Below, in pieces: positions 7,906-15,439 of a stretch of 33,773 bases of DNA. How positions within the stretch are numbered: the stretch's first letter is position 1; the number at the start of each line of letters is the position of its first letter. Location of the stretch: assembly GCA_005502775.1 (NCBI GenBank), contig SCNI01000036.1:1-33773 (forward strand). The letters are read 5' to 3'. Made by a program: the position numbers and the translations under genes. The notes below the pieces were generated by a model. It searched no databases. It was not told the origin of the DNA and saw nothing but the letters and a program-made list of their open reading frames with translations. The stretch comes from Microbacteriaceae bacterium 3FA27C10. GTDB lineage: Bacteria; Actinomycetota; Actinomycetes; Actinomycetales; Microbacteriaceae.

Positions 7906-9519
7906 GTGAGCCTGATCCGCCTGAACGACGTGACCCTCGAGTTCGACGGGCGACCCGTGCTGCGCGAGGCCTTCCTGAAGCTCAAGGCCGGCGACCGCAT
8001 CGGCCTCATCGGCAAGAACGGCACCGGCAAGACGAGCTTCCTCGAACTCGTCCTCGGGCGCCTCGAGCCGACCGCGGGAACCGTCGACGTGACGCTCGGC
8101 ACCACCATCGGCTACTTCTCGCAGTTCTCCGAGCTCGACGGCGAGCGCAGCATCCGCGAGATCCTGAGCGACCACTTCGCCGCGGTGCACGAGACGCAGG
8201 GCCGGCTGGATGCGATCGGCGAGCTGCTCGCCGACCCCGCGCTCGCCGACGGCGCCGCGGGCATGGCCACCATGACCGCCCTCCTCGTCGAGCAGGGCGA
8301 ACTGTTCGAGCGCATGGACGCGATCGACGGCTGGTCGTTCGAGAACACCGTTGACACCGTGCTCACGAGCCTCGGCTTCGACGAGTCGCGGCGCGAGCTG
8401 CCCGTCGACCGGCTCTCCGGCGGCTGGCGCAACCGGGCGGCGCTGGCGCGCATCCTCATCCAGTCGCCCGACGTGCTGCTGCTCGACGAGCCCACCAACT
8501 TCCTCGACCTCGACGGCGTGCGCTGGATCGAGAACTGGCTCGCCCGCTACCAGGGCGCCGTGCTCGTGGTCAGCCACGACCGGCAGTTCCTCGACGGCGT
8601 GGTCACCCGCATCGTCGAGATCGAGAACTACCGCCTGCAGGAGTACGAGGGCGACTACTCGGCCTACGTGCACGCCAAGCAGTCGCGCCTCAAGATGCTC
8701 GAGCGGCAGTTCGCGCACGAGGAGGAACTGCTCGCCTACGAGCAGGCCGCCAGCGCCGCCCGCCGCGAGGCCGCGCGCAACCCGGCCAACGCGGTGGCCC
8801 GCCGCCTGGCCGACATCAAGAAGCGCCAGGCGCCGCGCCCGATCGACCAGATCATCACCGACATCTACGGCGGACTGCGCGTGAGCAACGACCTGCTCGA
8901 GGTGGTGAAGCTCACCAAGAGCTTCGACGACGGCGCCCCCCTGTTCGAGAACCTCACCTTCAGCCTGCACCGCGGCGACCGCGTGGCGGTGCTCGGCTCG
9001 AACGGCTCCGGCAAGTCGACCCTCCTCGACGTGCTCACCGGCGAGACGGATGCCGATGCCGGCCAGGTGCGCTGGGCCAAGGGAGCGCGGTTCGTCTCCT
9101 ACAACCGCGTCTACGCCGAGCTCGACCTCACCGACTCCGTCGGCCACGCCGTCAACGCCTACCCCGACTCGCTCGCCTTCAGCGCCACGAAGAAGAGCGT
9201 CGGCCGCTTCCTCGCGATGCTGCAGTTCTCGGATGCGGAACTCCAGCAGAAGATCGGCACCCTGTCGGGCGGTCAGCGGGCTCGCGTGGCCATCGCCCAG
9301 TGCCTGCTCTCGGGTGCCGCGGTCATCGTGCTCGACGAGCCCACGAACCACCTCGACATCACGAGCACCCAGGTGATGGAGCGTGCGCTCACGCACTTCC
9401 CCGGCGCGGTGCTCGTGGTCTCGCACGACCGCTTCTTCGTCGACAAGCTCGCCGACCGCCTGCTCGTGTTCGACGGCACGCCCCACGTCATCGAACGCGC
9501 CGCGTCTGGCGCCCTCTGA
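7906..9519 (+). CDS. ABC-F family ATP-binding protein
   Basis: 537-residue soluble ATPase with two ABC domains and no membrane segments, as in ABC-F factors that act at the ribosomal E site (translation control, ribosome protection). Domain 1: Walker A GKNGTGKT (36-43), signature LSGGW, Walker B LLLDEPTNFLD. The inter-domain linker (about 250-310, KQSRLKMLERQFAHEEELLAYEQ) is charged and helical. Domain 2: Walker A SNGSGKST, signature LSGGQ, Walker B IVLDEPTNHLD. The start is GTG 7906, because family similarity begins at SLIRLNDVTLEFDG and a -10 element lies just upstream. Its downstream convergent neighbour is a drug exporter, but nothing in the sequence proves a resistance role. Housekeeping EttA/Uup-like activity is equally possible. 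Confidence 0.9.
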   Translation: MSLIRLNDVTLEFDGRPVLREAFLKLKAGDRIGLIGKNGTGKTSFLELVLGRLEPTAGTVDVTLGTTIGYFSQFSELDGERSIREILSDHFAAVHETQGRLDAIGELLADPALADGAAGMATMTALLVEQGELFERMDAIDGWSFENTVDTVLTSLGFDESRRELPVDRLSGGWRNRAALARILIQSPDVLLLDEPTNFLDLDGVRWIENWLARYQGAVLVVSHDRQFLDGVVTRIVEIENYRLQEYEGDYSAYVHAKQSRLKMLERQFAHEEELLAYEQAASAARREAARNPANAVARRLADIKKRQAPRPIDQIITDIYGGLRVSNDLLEVVKLTKSFDDGAPLFENLTFSLHRGDRVAVLGSNGSGKSTLLDVLTGETDADAGQVRWAKGARFVSYNRVYAELDLTDSVGHAVNAYPDSLAFSATKKSVGRFLAMLQFSDAELQQKIGTLSGGQRARVAIAQCLLSGAAVIVLDEPTNHLDITSTQVMERALTHFPGAVLVVSHDRFFVDKLADRLLVFDGTPHVIERAASGAL

Positions 9520-9532
9520 GCCCCCGGGCGCA

Positions 9533-9619
9533 GCGCCACCGAAACGACGGAGGTTCTTGCGTCCGAAGGGCTGAGGCTCCGTCGTTACCGCGATGTGGCG
9601 CGAGACTCCGTCGTTTCGG
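9533..9619. terminator. Nested inverted repeats between convergent genes, likely bidirectional terminator
   Basis: CCGAAACGACGGAG (9539-9552) is the exact reverse complement of 9606-9619. A third partial copy, CTCCGTCGTT, lies at 9577-9586. GCGCCAC (9533-9539) also pairs with GTGGCGC (9595-9601). The element fills the gap between the convergent ABC-F and DHA2 exporter genes. Its alternative pairings and internal repeats suggest a dispersed intergenic repeat family doubling as a terminator. Confidence 0.55.
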
Positions 9620-9652
9620 CACCCGGATGCCAGGCCCGGGTGGGCCGGATGC

Positions 9653-11107
9653 TCAGCCCAGGTGCGCGGCGAAGGCCGGCACACCGTCGTGCGGCTGCGG
9701 CTGCAGTTCGTCCTCCTTGCCCCGGATGAGGAACACGGCGATCAGCGACGCCACCACCAGGGCGACGGCGGCCGCGGCGAACACGGCCGCGTAGCCGTCG
9801 GTCAGCGCCTGCAGCTGAGGGCTGCCCGCGGCGAGCGAACCGTCGAGGGCTCCGACGTAGACGACGGTGAACACCGAGAGGCCGATCGATCCGCCGATCT
9901 GCATCGCCGAGTTGACGGTGGCGGATGCGGCACCCGCGTCGTGCGCGGCGACCCCCGTGAGGGCCAGGTTCTGCAGGGGCACGAAGATCATCGCGAGCCC
10001 GATGCCGAGGAGCGCGAGGGCCGGCAGCACCTGCGTCCAGTAGGAGCCGTCGGGCGTGATGAAGCTGAGGTACAGCAGCCCGCCTGCCGCGATCAGCGGT
10101 CCGGCGATCATGAACGGGCGCGGGCCGATCACCGACAGGAACCGGGTGACGACGGGCACCACCAGGAGGATGACCACGGTCATCGCCACGTTCGCGAGGC
10201 CGGCGGCGAGCGGCTCCATCCCCATCACGATCTGGAAGTGGAAGGTGAGGTAGAGCGTCGCGCCGATGAGTACGCTGCCGACGATCGCCTGGATCAGGAA
10301 CGCGCCACCGCGCACCCGGTCGAGCACCACGCGCAGCGGCAGCAGAGGCTGGGCCACTCGCGTCTCGATCCACACGAATGTCACCAGCAGCACCACGCCG
10401 AGCGCCAGGAAGCCGATGGTGCCGGGGGAGCCCCAGCCCTCCTCGGCGATGCTGAAGCCGTACACCAGCGAGCCGAGCCCGAGCGTGACGGTGACGGCGC
10501 CCCACACGTCGTAGCGGTTGTCGCCCGAGGCCTTGCTCTCGGTGAGCACGAGGATGCCGGCGATGAGGCCGACCACCACGAAGAACACGTTCACCAGAAG
10601 ACACCAGCGCCAACTGGCGAACTCCGTCAGCACGCCGCCGAGCACGAGGCCGACCGCCGCGCCACCGCCGCCGATCGTGCCGAACACGGCGAACGCGGTG
10701 TTCCGGTCGCGGCCGGAGGCGAAGGTGATGGTGAGCAGCGCCAGGGCCGCCGGCGCGAGCAGGGCGGCGAACAGACCCTGCAAGCCGCGGGCGATCACGA
10801 GCTCGAGCCCGCTCTGCGAGAGCCCGCCGAACACGGAGGCCACGCCGAAGCCCACCAGGCCCACGAGGAAGGTGCGCTTGCGCCCCCAGTAGTCGGCCAC
10901 CCGCCCGCCGAGCAGCAGCAGGGCGCCGAACACGAGGGCGTAGGCGGTGACGACCCACTGGCGTTGGCCGTCGGTCATGCCGAGTTCGTGCTGCGCCTGC
11001 GGGAGCGCGATGCTGACGATGGTGCCGTCGAGCACCACCACGAGCTGGGTGAGCGAGAGCACGGCGAGCACCCACCGGCGGCTGGTTCCGCGCACAGTTC
11101 CGGACAT
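9653..11107 (-). CDS. DHA2-type MFS drug exporter (14 TM)
   Basis: 484-residue proton-coupled efflux protein of the major facilitator superfamily, DHA2 (EmrB/QacA-like) family, in the cytoplasmic membrane. The N-terminal helix contains LDGTIVSIALPQAQHEL (motif D1-like), and GGRVADYWGRKRTFLVG is the loop 2-3 motif A. Length and the hydrophobic pattern fit 14 helices. The C-terminus is cytoplasmic and polar (RGKEDELQPQ). The start is ATG 11107, with GGAGG seven bases upstream. That GGAGG is buried in an 11-bp hairpin (see 11111-11148). It sits downstream of RNase HI on the same strand but appears to have its own leader. The substrate is unknown. Confidence 0.9.
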   Translation of the reverse strand: MSGTVRGTSRRWVLAVLSLTQLVVVLDGTIVSIALPQAQHELGMTDGQRQWVVTAYALVFGALLLLGGRVADYWGRKRTFLVGLVGFGVASVFGGLSQSGLELVIARGLQGLFAALLAPAALALLTITFASGRDRNTAFAVFGTIGGGGAAVGLVLGGVLTEFASWRWCLLVNVFFVVVGLIAGILVLTESKASGDNRYDVWGAVTVTLGLGSLVYGFSIAEEGWGSPGTIGFLALGVVLLVTFVWIETRVAQPLLPLRVVLDRVRGGAFLIQAIVGSVLIGATLYLTFHFQIVMGMEPLAAGLANVAMTVVILLVVPVVTRFLSVIGPRPFMIAGPLIAAGGLLYLSFITPDGSYWTQVLPALALLGIGLAMIFVPLQNLALTGVAAHDAGAASATVNSAMQIGGSIGLSVFTVVYVGALDGSLAAGSPQLQALTDGYAAVFAAAAVALVVASLIAVFLIRGKEDELQPQPHDGVPAFAAHLG

Positions 11108-11110
11108 GAA

Positions 11111-11148
11111 GAAACCTCCAGGCTTCTCGAGAGAATGCTGGAGGTTTC
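11111..11148 (-). promoter_or_regulatory. Hairpin sequestering the exporter ribosome binding site
   Basis: On the minus strand the exporter leader contains GAAACCTCCAG (11148-11138), a 16-base loop holding TCTCGAGA, then CTGGAGGTTTC (11121-11111), a perfect 11-bp stem ending three bases before the ATG. The Shine-Dalgarno GGAGG is in the 3' arm, so folding should block initiation. A second GGAGGT (11186-11181) upstream can pair with the same ACCTCC, freeing the Shine-Dalgarno. The same bases as duplex DNA could instead be a regulator's operator. Confidence 0.55.
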
Positions 11149-11163
11149 GAGCCTCGGACCGGC

Positions 11164-11219
11164 CATCCGTGCGGATGTCGACCTCCCCGAGCCACGTGGC
11201 TGGTCAGATCACCAGGATA
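11164..11219 (-). promoter_or_regulatory. Probable exporter promoter and structured leader
   Basis: TATCCT on the minus strand (11219-11214) is a good -10 element and would start transcription near 11207, giving a leader of about 100 bases. The leader carries a perfect 12-bp palindrome, AGCCACGTGGCT (11190-11201), and a short hairpin, CATCCG-TG-CGGATG (11164-11177). I see no clear -35. Confidence 0.4.
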
Positions 11220-11226
11220 CAGGACG

Positions 11227-11781
11227 CTAGAAGAGCGTGGCGTCGCTCGGGGCCGAGGCGGGTTCCGGCGTCGCATCGGATGCGGCGGACGAGATGCGCG
11301 CATCCGGCGCCGCGGGCGCCCCGGGGAAGCCGGGCCCGGCGTCGGGCGTACGGCCGCGCTGATAGGCCTCGGCCGCGCCGCGTGCCCGGATGTCGGCGGC
11401 CTCGTTGAGCTCGTGCCCCACGTGGCCCTTCACCCACTCGAAGGTGTACCGGCGGCCGCGGATGGCCTCGTCGATCTCCTTGATGAGGTCGAGGTTCATC
11501 ACCGGCTTGCCGTCGCCCTTGCGCCAGCCCTTGCGCTTCCAGCCCGGCATCCATTTCGTCACCGTGTTGATGACGTACTGCGAGTCGCAGAGGATGTGGA
11601 GATCGTCGTCGACGTGCGCGGTCGCGCGGAATAGCTCGAGCACCGCCTTCAGCTCGCCCATGTTGTTGGTGCCGTGCGGCCAGCCGCCGGCGGCCCAGGT
11701 GCGGTCGTCGATGTACCAGGCCCAGCCGGCCGGGCCGGGGTTGCCGAGCGCGGAGCCGTCGGCGGAAGCGGTGATGGTCAT
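11227..11781 (-). CDS. rnhA: Ribonuclease HI
   Basis: 184-residue RNase H fold enzyme that cleaves the RNA strand of RNA-DNA hybrids, removing R-loops and primers. The four metal ligands are present: Asp8 (ADGSALGNPGPAGW), Glu43 (NNMGELKAVLE), Asp66 (CDSQYV) and Asp130 (NEAAD), plus catalytic-loop His120 (KGHVGHELNE). The basic handle WMPGWKRKGWRKGDG (about 77-91) is retained. About 45 extra C-terminal residues, rich in Ala/Pro/Gly, are unlike E. coli RnhA. The start is ATG 11781: family similarity starts at once, and TACCCT lies eight bases upstream. The in-frame extension to 11856 is Arg-rich. Confidence 0.93.
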   Translation of the reverse strand: MTITASADGSALGNPGPAGWAWYIDDRTWAAGGWPHGTNNMGELKAVLELFRATAHVDDDLHILCDSQYVINTVTKWMPGWKRKGWRKGDGKPVMNLDLIKEIDEAIRGRRYTFEWVKGHVGHELNEAADIRARGAAEAYQRGRTPDAGPGFPGAPAAPDARISSAASDATPEPASAPSDATLF

Positions 11782-11918
11782 GGCTTCCCAGGGTAGCCGC
11801 GATGGCGCGGCGGGATGCGCGCCGGGTGCGCATCCGGTCGACGTGCGGGTGCGCATCCGGTCGCTGCGGGCCAGAATGGCGAGCGGGGCGCCGCCGTGCG
11901 GCCCAGGAGGAGACGACC

Positions 11919-12380
11919 ATGATCGACACCACCAAGGGCTTCACTCTCACGCGCGAGCTGGATGCGACCCCGGACGCCATCTGGTCGGCCTGGACCGACC
12001 CCGACCAGGTCGCCGACTGGTGGCACGGTCGCGGTGGCAGCACCCCGCGGGAATCGGTGCACCTCGACGTGCGCGTCGGCGGCGAGTACTCCTACACGAT
12101 GGTGGACGGGATCAGCGGCGAGGCCGTGGTGACCGCAGGGGTCTACCGCGAGATCGCGCCCGGCGAGCGGCTCGTGTTCAGTTGGGGACTCCCGGATGCG
12201 CCCGATGACGACCGGCCGGTCGTCACCGTGACCATCACCCCGCTCGGCGAGCTCACGCGCCTCGGCGTCGAGTTGCGCGGGGTCGATGGCGTCGCGGGCG
12301 ACGGCTTCTACTACGACGGCTGGGCGAGCGTGCTCGACGAGCTGGTGCAGCACCTCGGCCAGATGGAGGTGTTCGGCTAG
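11919..12380 (+). CDS. SRPBCC (AHSA1-like) domain protein
   Basis: 153-residue protein of the START/SRPBCC superfamily, activator-of-Hsp90-ATPase-homologue (AHSA1/polyketide-cyclase-like) group, forming a helix-grip fold with a hydrophobic ligand pocket. Diagnostic stretches are FTLTRELDATPDAIWSAWTDPDQVADWW (residues 8-35), GGEYSYTMVDG, ERLVFSWGLPD, and the C-terminal helix GWASVLDELVQHL. The start is ATG 11919, with AGGAGG eight bases upstream; the in-frame extension to 11802 is Arg-rich leader. It is divergent from RNase HI. Bacterial members often sit with ArsR regulators, but none is nearby. The ligand is unknown. Confidence 0.88.
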   Translation: MIDTTKGFTLTRELDATPDAIWSAWTDPDQVADWWHGRGGSTPRESVHLDVRVGGEYSYTMVDGISGEAVVTAGVYREIAPGERLVFSWGLPDAPDDDRPVVTVTITPLGELTRLGVELRGVDGVAGDGFYYDGWASVLDELVQHLGQMEVFG

Positions 12381-12386
12381 GTCCGG

Positions 12387-12425
12387 CGAGCCCGGCTCGG
12401 GAGCCCCCGCGCCCAGCTCGGGGGC
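12387..12425 (+). terminator. GC-rich double hairpin after SRPBCC gene
   Basis: Two hairpins lie directly behind the stop codon at 12380: CGAGCC-C-GGCTCG (12387-12399) and GCCCCCG with CGGGGGC (12403-12409, 12419-12425, nine-base loop). There is no T-run. They would separate this gene from the metallophosphoesterase operon. Confidence 0.5.
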
Positions 12426-12427
12426 AT

Positions 12428-12455
12428 TCCGTGCGGTGACGCGAGAAGCTACGCT
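12428..12455 (+). promoter_or_regulatory. Promoter of metallophosphoesterase operon
   Basis: A TTCCGT-like -35 near 12427-12432 and TACGCT (12450-12455) are separated by about 17 bp. Transcription would begin near 12462, giving a 5' leader of about 75 bases. The leader contains a 7-bp hairpin, CCCCGCA/TGCGGGG (12486-12505), before the ATG at 12537. Confidence 0.45.
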
Positions 12456-12536
12456 CGATCTCGCGCGTCCGAGCCTGGAGGCGCTCCCCGCAACGCCCTG
12501 CGGGGTTCGGCCACCCGACCGAAACGGACCGCAGCG

Positions 12537-14387
12537 ATGCCCGGACTCTCCCGACGGCAGTTCCTGGTGCACGCCGCCGCCCTCGCGGCCGCCACGGGGC
12601 TGAGCGCCGAGATCCTGACGCCGCGCCTGGCGGCCGCGTCGGCCGCGAGCGGCGGTGTCGGCGCATCCGGAGCCCTCCGTGCGGCCCGCGCTGCAGGCGC
12701 GACGCTCGGTGACGTGCCCACCACCCTGCTGCAGACCATCCGCCAGGGCGCCGTCACCACCGGCAGCTACCGGGTGCTCACCACCGGGCCCGGCGAGCCC
12801 TACATCCCCCGCCTCGACGTGCTGGGCCGGGCACCGGGTGCGGCCCGCACGCAGACCCGCCGCTCGCTGCTCTACCTCGGCCACCTCTCCGACCTGCACG
12901 TGATCGACGCGCAGTCGCCCGGCCGCATCGAACCGATGATCGAGCAGAACCACTCGGCCTGGGGCTCGGCCTTCCACCCGCACGACCCGCTCAGCCCGCA
13001 CGCCACGGCCGCGATGGTGCAGTCGTTCGCGGATGCCCGCTACAGCCCGCTCACCGGAGCCCCGATGGGCGCGGCGATCGTCACGGGCGACAGCGCCGAC
13101 ATGCACTCGCACCTCGAGCTGCGCTGGTACATCGACCTCATGGACGGCCTCGCGGTCGATCCTGCGACCGCCGGCCCGGGGGCCGGCTACCAGGGCGTGC
13201 AGGCCTGGTCCGAAGCGACCTGGGCCTACCGCCCGGGCGACCCCGGCGGCGGCGCCTTCGGCGACTACGGCTTCCCGCGCCTGCCCGAGCTGCTGGCCCA
13301 GGCCATCGCCCAGCCGGTGGAGTCACCCGGCCTCCCCGCTCCCTGGTACGCCGTGTACGGCAACCACGACACGCTGCTGCTCGGCACCTTCGACCTCAGC
13401 CCGCAGCTGCACGCGCTCGCCGTGGGCGGCCAGAAGTCCTACAGCCTCGAGGGCACGGCCGGCGGCATCCTGGGCGGCTACGCGGCCAGCGGCGGGGCGT
13501 TCCCGCAGGCGATGGATGCGCTCGGCATCGCCCTCGGCATCGGCCGGCCGGGGTTCAAGGCGGTTCCGTCGAACCCCGAGCGCTTCCTCTTCGAGCAGCG
13601 CGACTTCATGGCCGAGCACTTCGTGACCGAGCCCACCCCGGGCCCCGTGGGCCACGGCTTCACGCAGCACAACCTCGACTCCGGCGAGACCTGGTGGAAG
13701 GCCGAGCTCAGCCCGAACGTCGTCGGGCTCGGTCTCGACACCTGCAACCAGGTCGCCGGGCCCGACGGCGCCGTGCCCGACGTGCAGTTCCGCTGGCTCG
13801 AGGCGCAGCTGCAGCAGGCGACGGCCGACAAGAAGCTCGCGCTCGTGTTCAGCCACCACAACAGCCTCACCCTCGAGAACCGCGCGCAGCGACCCGGAGC
13901 CAGCGAGGTGCTGCACGGCGCCGAGGAGTTCGTCGACCTGCTGCTGCGCTACCCGGTGGCGATCGGCTGGCTGAACGGGCACACGCATCTCAACCAGATC
14001 CTCGCGCACACGAGGCCGGGTGGGGGCTTCTGGGAGATCACCACGGCATCCTGCATCGACTTCCCCCAGCAGCAGCAGGTGGTCGAGGTGGTGGACAACC
14101 GTGACGGCACGCTCTCGCTGTTCACCACGGTGCTCGACCATGCCTCGCCGGCCGTGCCGGGCACGAGCGGCAGCCGCTCCGATCTCGCCTCGCGCAGCCG
14201 CGAGTTCGCCGCGAACGACTGGGCGGAGACGCCGATGATGCGCCGCGGATCGCCGCTGGACCGCAACACCGAGCTGCTGCTGCCGGCGCCGTTCGATCTC
14301 TCGAGCATCACGGATGCCTCGCTCGAAGCCCAGCGCATGACCGAGCAGGCGCGCCTCACGGCCTACGAGACGGCGAGGGGCCTGTGA
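12537..14387 (+). CDS. Tat-exported metallophosphoesterase (TIGR03767/PPA1498-like)
   Basis: 616-residue secreted metallophosphoesterase. The N-terminus SRRQFLVHAAALAAATGLSA is a twin-arginine (Tat) signal, so the protein is probably exported folded with its metals. The calcineurin-like motifs appear in order: HLSDLHVID (about 119-127), TGDSADMHSHLE (about 182), YGNHDTLL (about 275), FSHHNSL (about 438) and NGHTHLNQI (about 480). Length and motif spacing match the actinobacterial TIGR03767 family. The Shine-Dalgarno sequence is poor, but the Tat motif fixes the start at 12537. Its stop overlaps the next gene by 4 bp (GTGA), so the three genes are translationally coupled. The phosphoester substrate is unknown. 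Confidence 0.88.
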   Translation: MPGLSRRQFLVHAAALAAATGLSAEILTPRLAAASAASGGVGASGALRAARAAGATLGDVPTTLLQTIRQGAVTTGSYRVLTTGPGEPYIPRLDVLGRAPGAARTQTRRSLLYLGHLSDLHVIDAQSPGRIEPMIEQNHSAWGSAFHPHDPLSPHATAAMVQSFADARYSPLTGAPMGAAIVTGDSADMHSHLELRWYIDLMDGLAVDPATAGPGAGYQGVQAWSEATWAYRPGDPGGGAFGDYGFPRLPELLAQAIAQPVESPGLPAPWYAVYGNHDTLLLGTFDLSPQLHALAVGGQKSYSLEGTAGGILGGYAASGGAFPQAMDALGIALGIGRPGFKAVPSNPERFLFEQRDFMAEHFVTEPTPGPVGHGFTQHNLDSGETWWKAELSPNVVGLGLDTCNQVAGPDGAVPDVQFRWLEAQLQQATADKKLALVFSHHNSLTLENRAQRPGASEVLHGAEEFVDLLLRYPVAIGWLNGHTHLNQILAHTRPGGGFWEITTASCIDFPQQQQVVEVVDNRDGTLSLFTTVLDHASPAVPGTSGSRSDLASRSREFAANDWAETPMMRRGSPLDRNTELLLPAPFDLSSITDASLEAQRMTEQARLTAYETARGL

Positions 14388-14758
14388 GCGCCCGGCCGCG
14401 GGTGGGGGCGGCGGCCCGGGTGGCGGCCGCCGTGCTGCTGATCGTCGCCGCCGGGATGCTCGCAGGCTGCTCGCAGGTGGCGGCCCTCGCGCCCGTGGGC
14501 GGCAACCACGAGACCGAGGTGCGGTACGCGGCCATCGACGTGCTGACGACCTCGGGTGTCGCCGTGCTCACCGCGCCGGTCTGTGCGACCGCCGGCGGGG
14601 CGGTCACCTGCAGCGGCACGACCGTCTCGGGCGAGACCGTCACGGTCGTCTCCCCGGCCGACGACCCGGTGGTGCTGACCGTCACGGTCGGCGAGAAGCA
14701 GCTCTACTCCGGGTCGATCATGGACGTGCTCGACGCGGCGGCGAGGTCCACCTCGTGA
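14384..14758 (+). CDS. Small putative lipoprotein
   Basis: 124 residues. An N-terminal hydrophobic stretch (about 9-27) ends in LAGC, a lipobox, so Cys29 is probably lipidated after signal peptidase II cleavage and the protein is held on the outer face of the membrane. The mature part of about 95 residues contains VCATAGGAVTCSGTTVSGETVTV, similar to small DUF4333/DUF4307-like exported proteins, but I cannot assign a family with confidence. The GTG start overlaps the metallophosphoesterase stop (GTGA), and its own stop overlaps the next start in the same way. It could be an accessory to the enzyme. Confidence 0.75.
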   Translation: MSARPRVGAAARVAAAVLLIVAAGMLAGCSQVAALAPVGGNHETEVRYAAIDVLTTSGVAVLTAPVCATAGGAVTCSGTTVSGETVTVVSPADDPVVLTVTVGEKQLYSGSIMDVLDAAARSTS

Positions 14759-15384
14759 GCGCGGAGCGCGCCGGTGACCGGATGCCGGTGCCGGGCCGGG
14801 TGAGCGGAATCCGCGTGGTGGGTCGCAGCTGGCGCATCACCGTGCCGGTGGTGGTCGGCAACGCGCTCGTGCAGGCGGCGACCGCCTTGCCGTTCCTCAC
14901 GCCCGGGTTCGCACCGGGGTTCCTGGCGCTCGCGCTCGTGTCGTTCGCGGCGCTCGCCGCCGGGGCGGCGCTCGCGGCCGCCGCGTGCGCCGCCCCGGCC
15001 GAGCCCCGAACGCGGTTCCGGATGTCGGGGCTGCGCCTGTGGGTCACCGCCGCGGTGGCGGTGCTCGCGATCGGGCTCTCGGCCGTGGTCGCCGCACCGC
15101 TGTTCGTGCTCACCACGACCGCCGCCTTCGTGGTGCTGCCCTCGGTGGCGGGCGGGGCCCGCGCCTTCTCCGGGTTCCGGGCGTTCGCCCGGGCGCCGTT
15201 GCGCGCGATCGGGCTCGCGCTGCTCACCGTGCTGGTGCTGCTCGTGCTCTGGCTCGGCGGCCTGCTCTCGGGCTTCTTCATCACCGGGGCCGCATCCGCC
15301 CTGCTCAGCTGGCTCGGCTTCGGCGTGGCCGGTGTGCTGCTGCTCGGCGGCTGGACGGTCTTGCTGCGCCGGACGCTCGGCTAG
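14755..15384 (+). CDS. Integral membrane protein, last gene of coupled trio
   Basis: 209 residues with about five or six predicted membrane helices (for example VPVVVGNALVQAATALPFL at about 32, the Ala-rich helix near 62-82, LWVTAAVAVLAIGLSAVVAA at about 95, LALLTVLVLLVLWLGGLL at about 160, and GVAGVLLLGGWTVLL near the end). No known family is recognised. The GTG start at 14755 overlaps the lipoprotein stop by 4 bp. Coupling to a secreted metallophosphoesterase and a lipoprotein suggests a shared envelope role, but that is inference only. Confidence 0.75.
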   Translation: MSAERAGDRMPVPGRVSGIRVVGRSWRITVPVVVGNALVQAATALPFLTPGFAPGFLALALVSFAALAAGAALAAAACAAPAEPRTRFRMSGLRLWVTAAVAVLAIGLSAVVAAPLFVLTTTAAFVVLPSVAGGARAFSGFRAFARAPLRAIGLALLTVLVLLVLWLGGLLSGFFITGAASALLSWLGFGVAGVLLLGGWTVLLRRTLG

Positions 15385-15439
15385 CGAGCGCCCGGCTGCA
15401 GGGGGGAGGCCACGCCGAGGCGGCCGGCCCCTCAGGCCC

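Noticed and set aside
7822-9684. 620-codon minus-strand frame opposite the ABC-F gene
   Set aside because: Antisense shadow rich in His, Glu, Val and Arg; the opposite strand has complete ABC motifs.
10975-11166. 63-codon minus-strand frame starting in the exporter leader, considered as a leader peptide
   Set aside because: Its GGGGAGG is about 15 bases from the ATG, too far, and the frame runs deep into the exporter gene. A short regulatory peptide would end before it.
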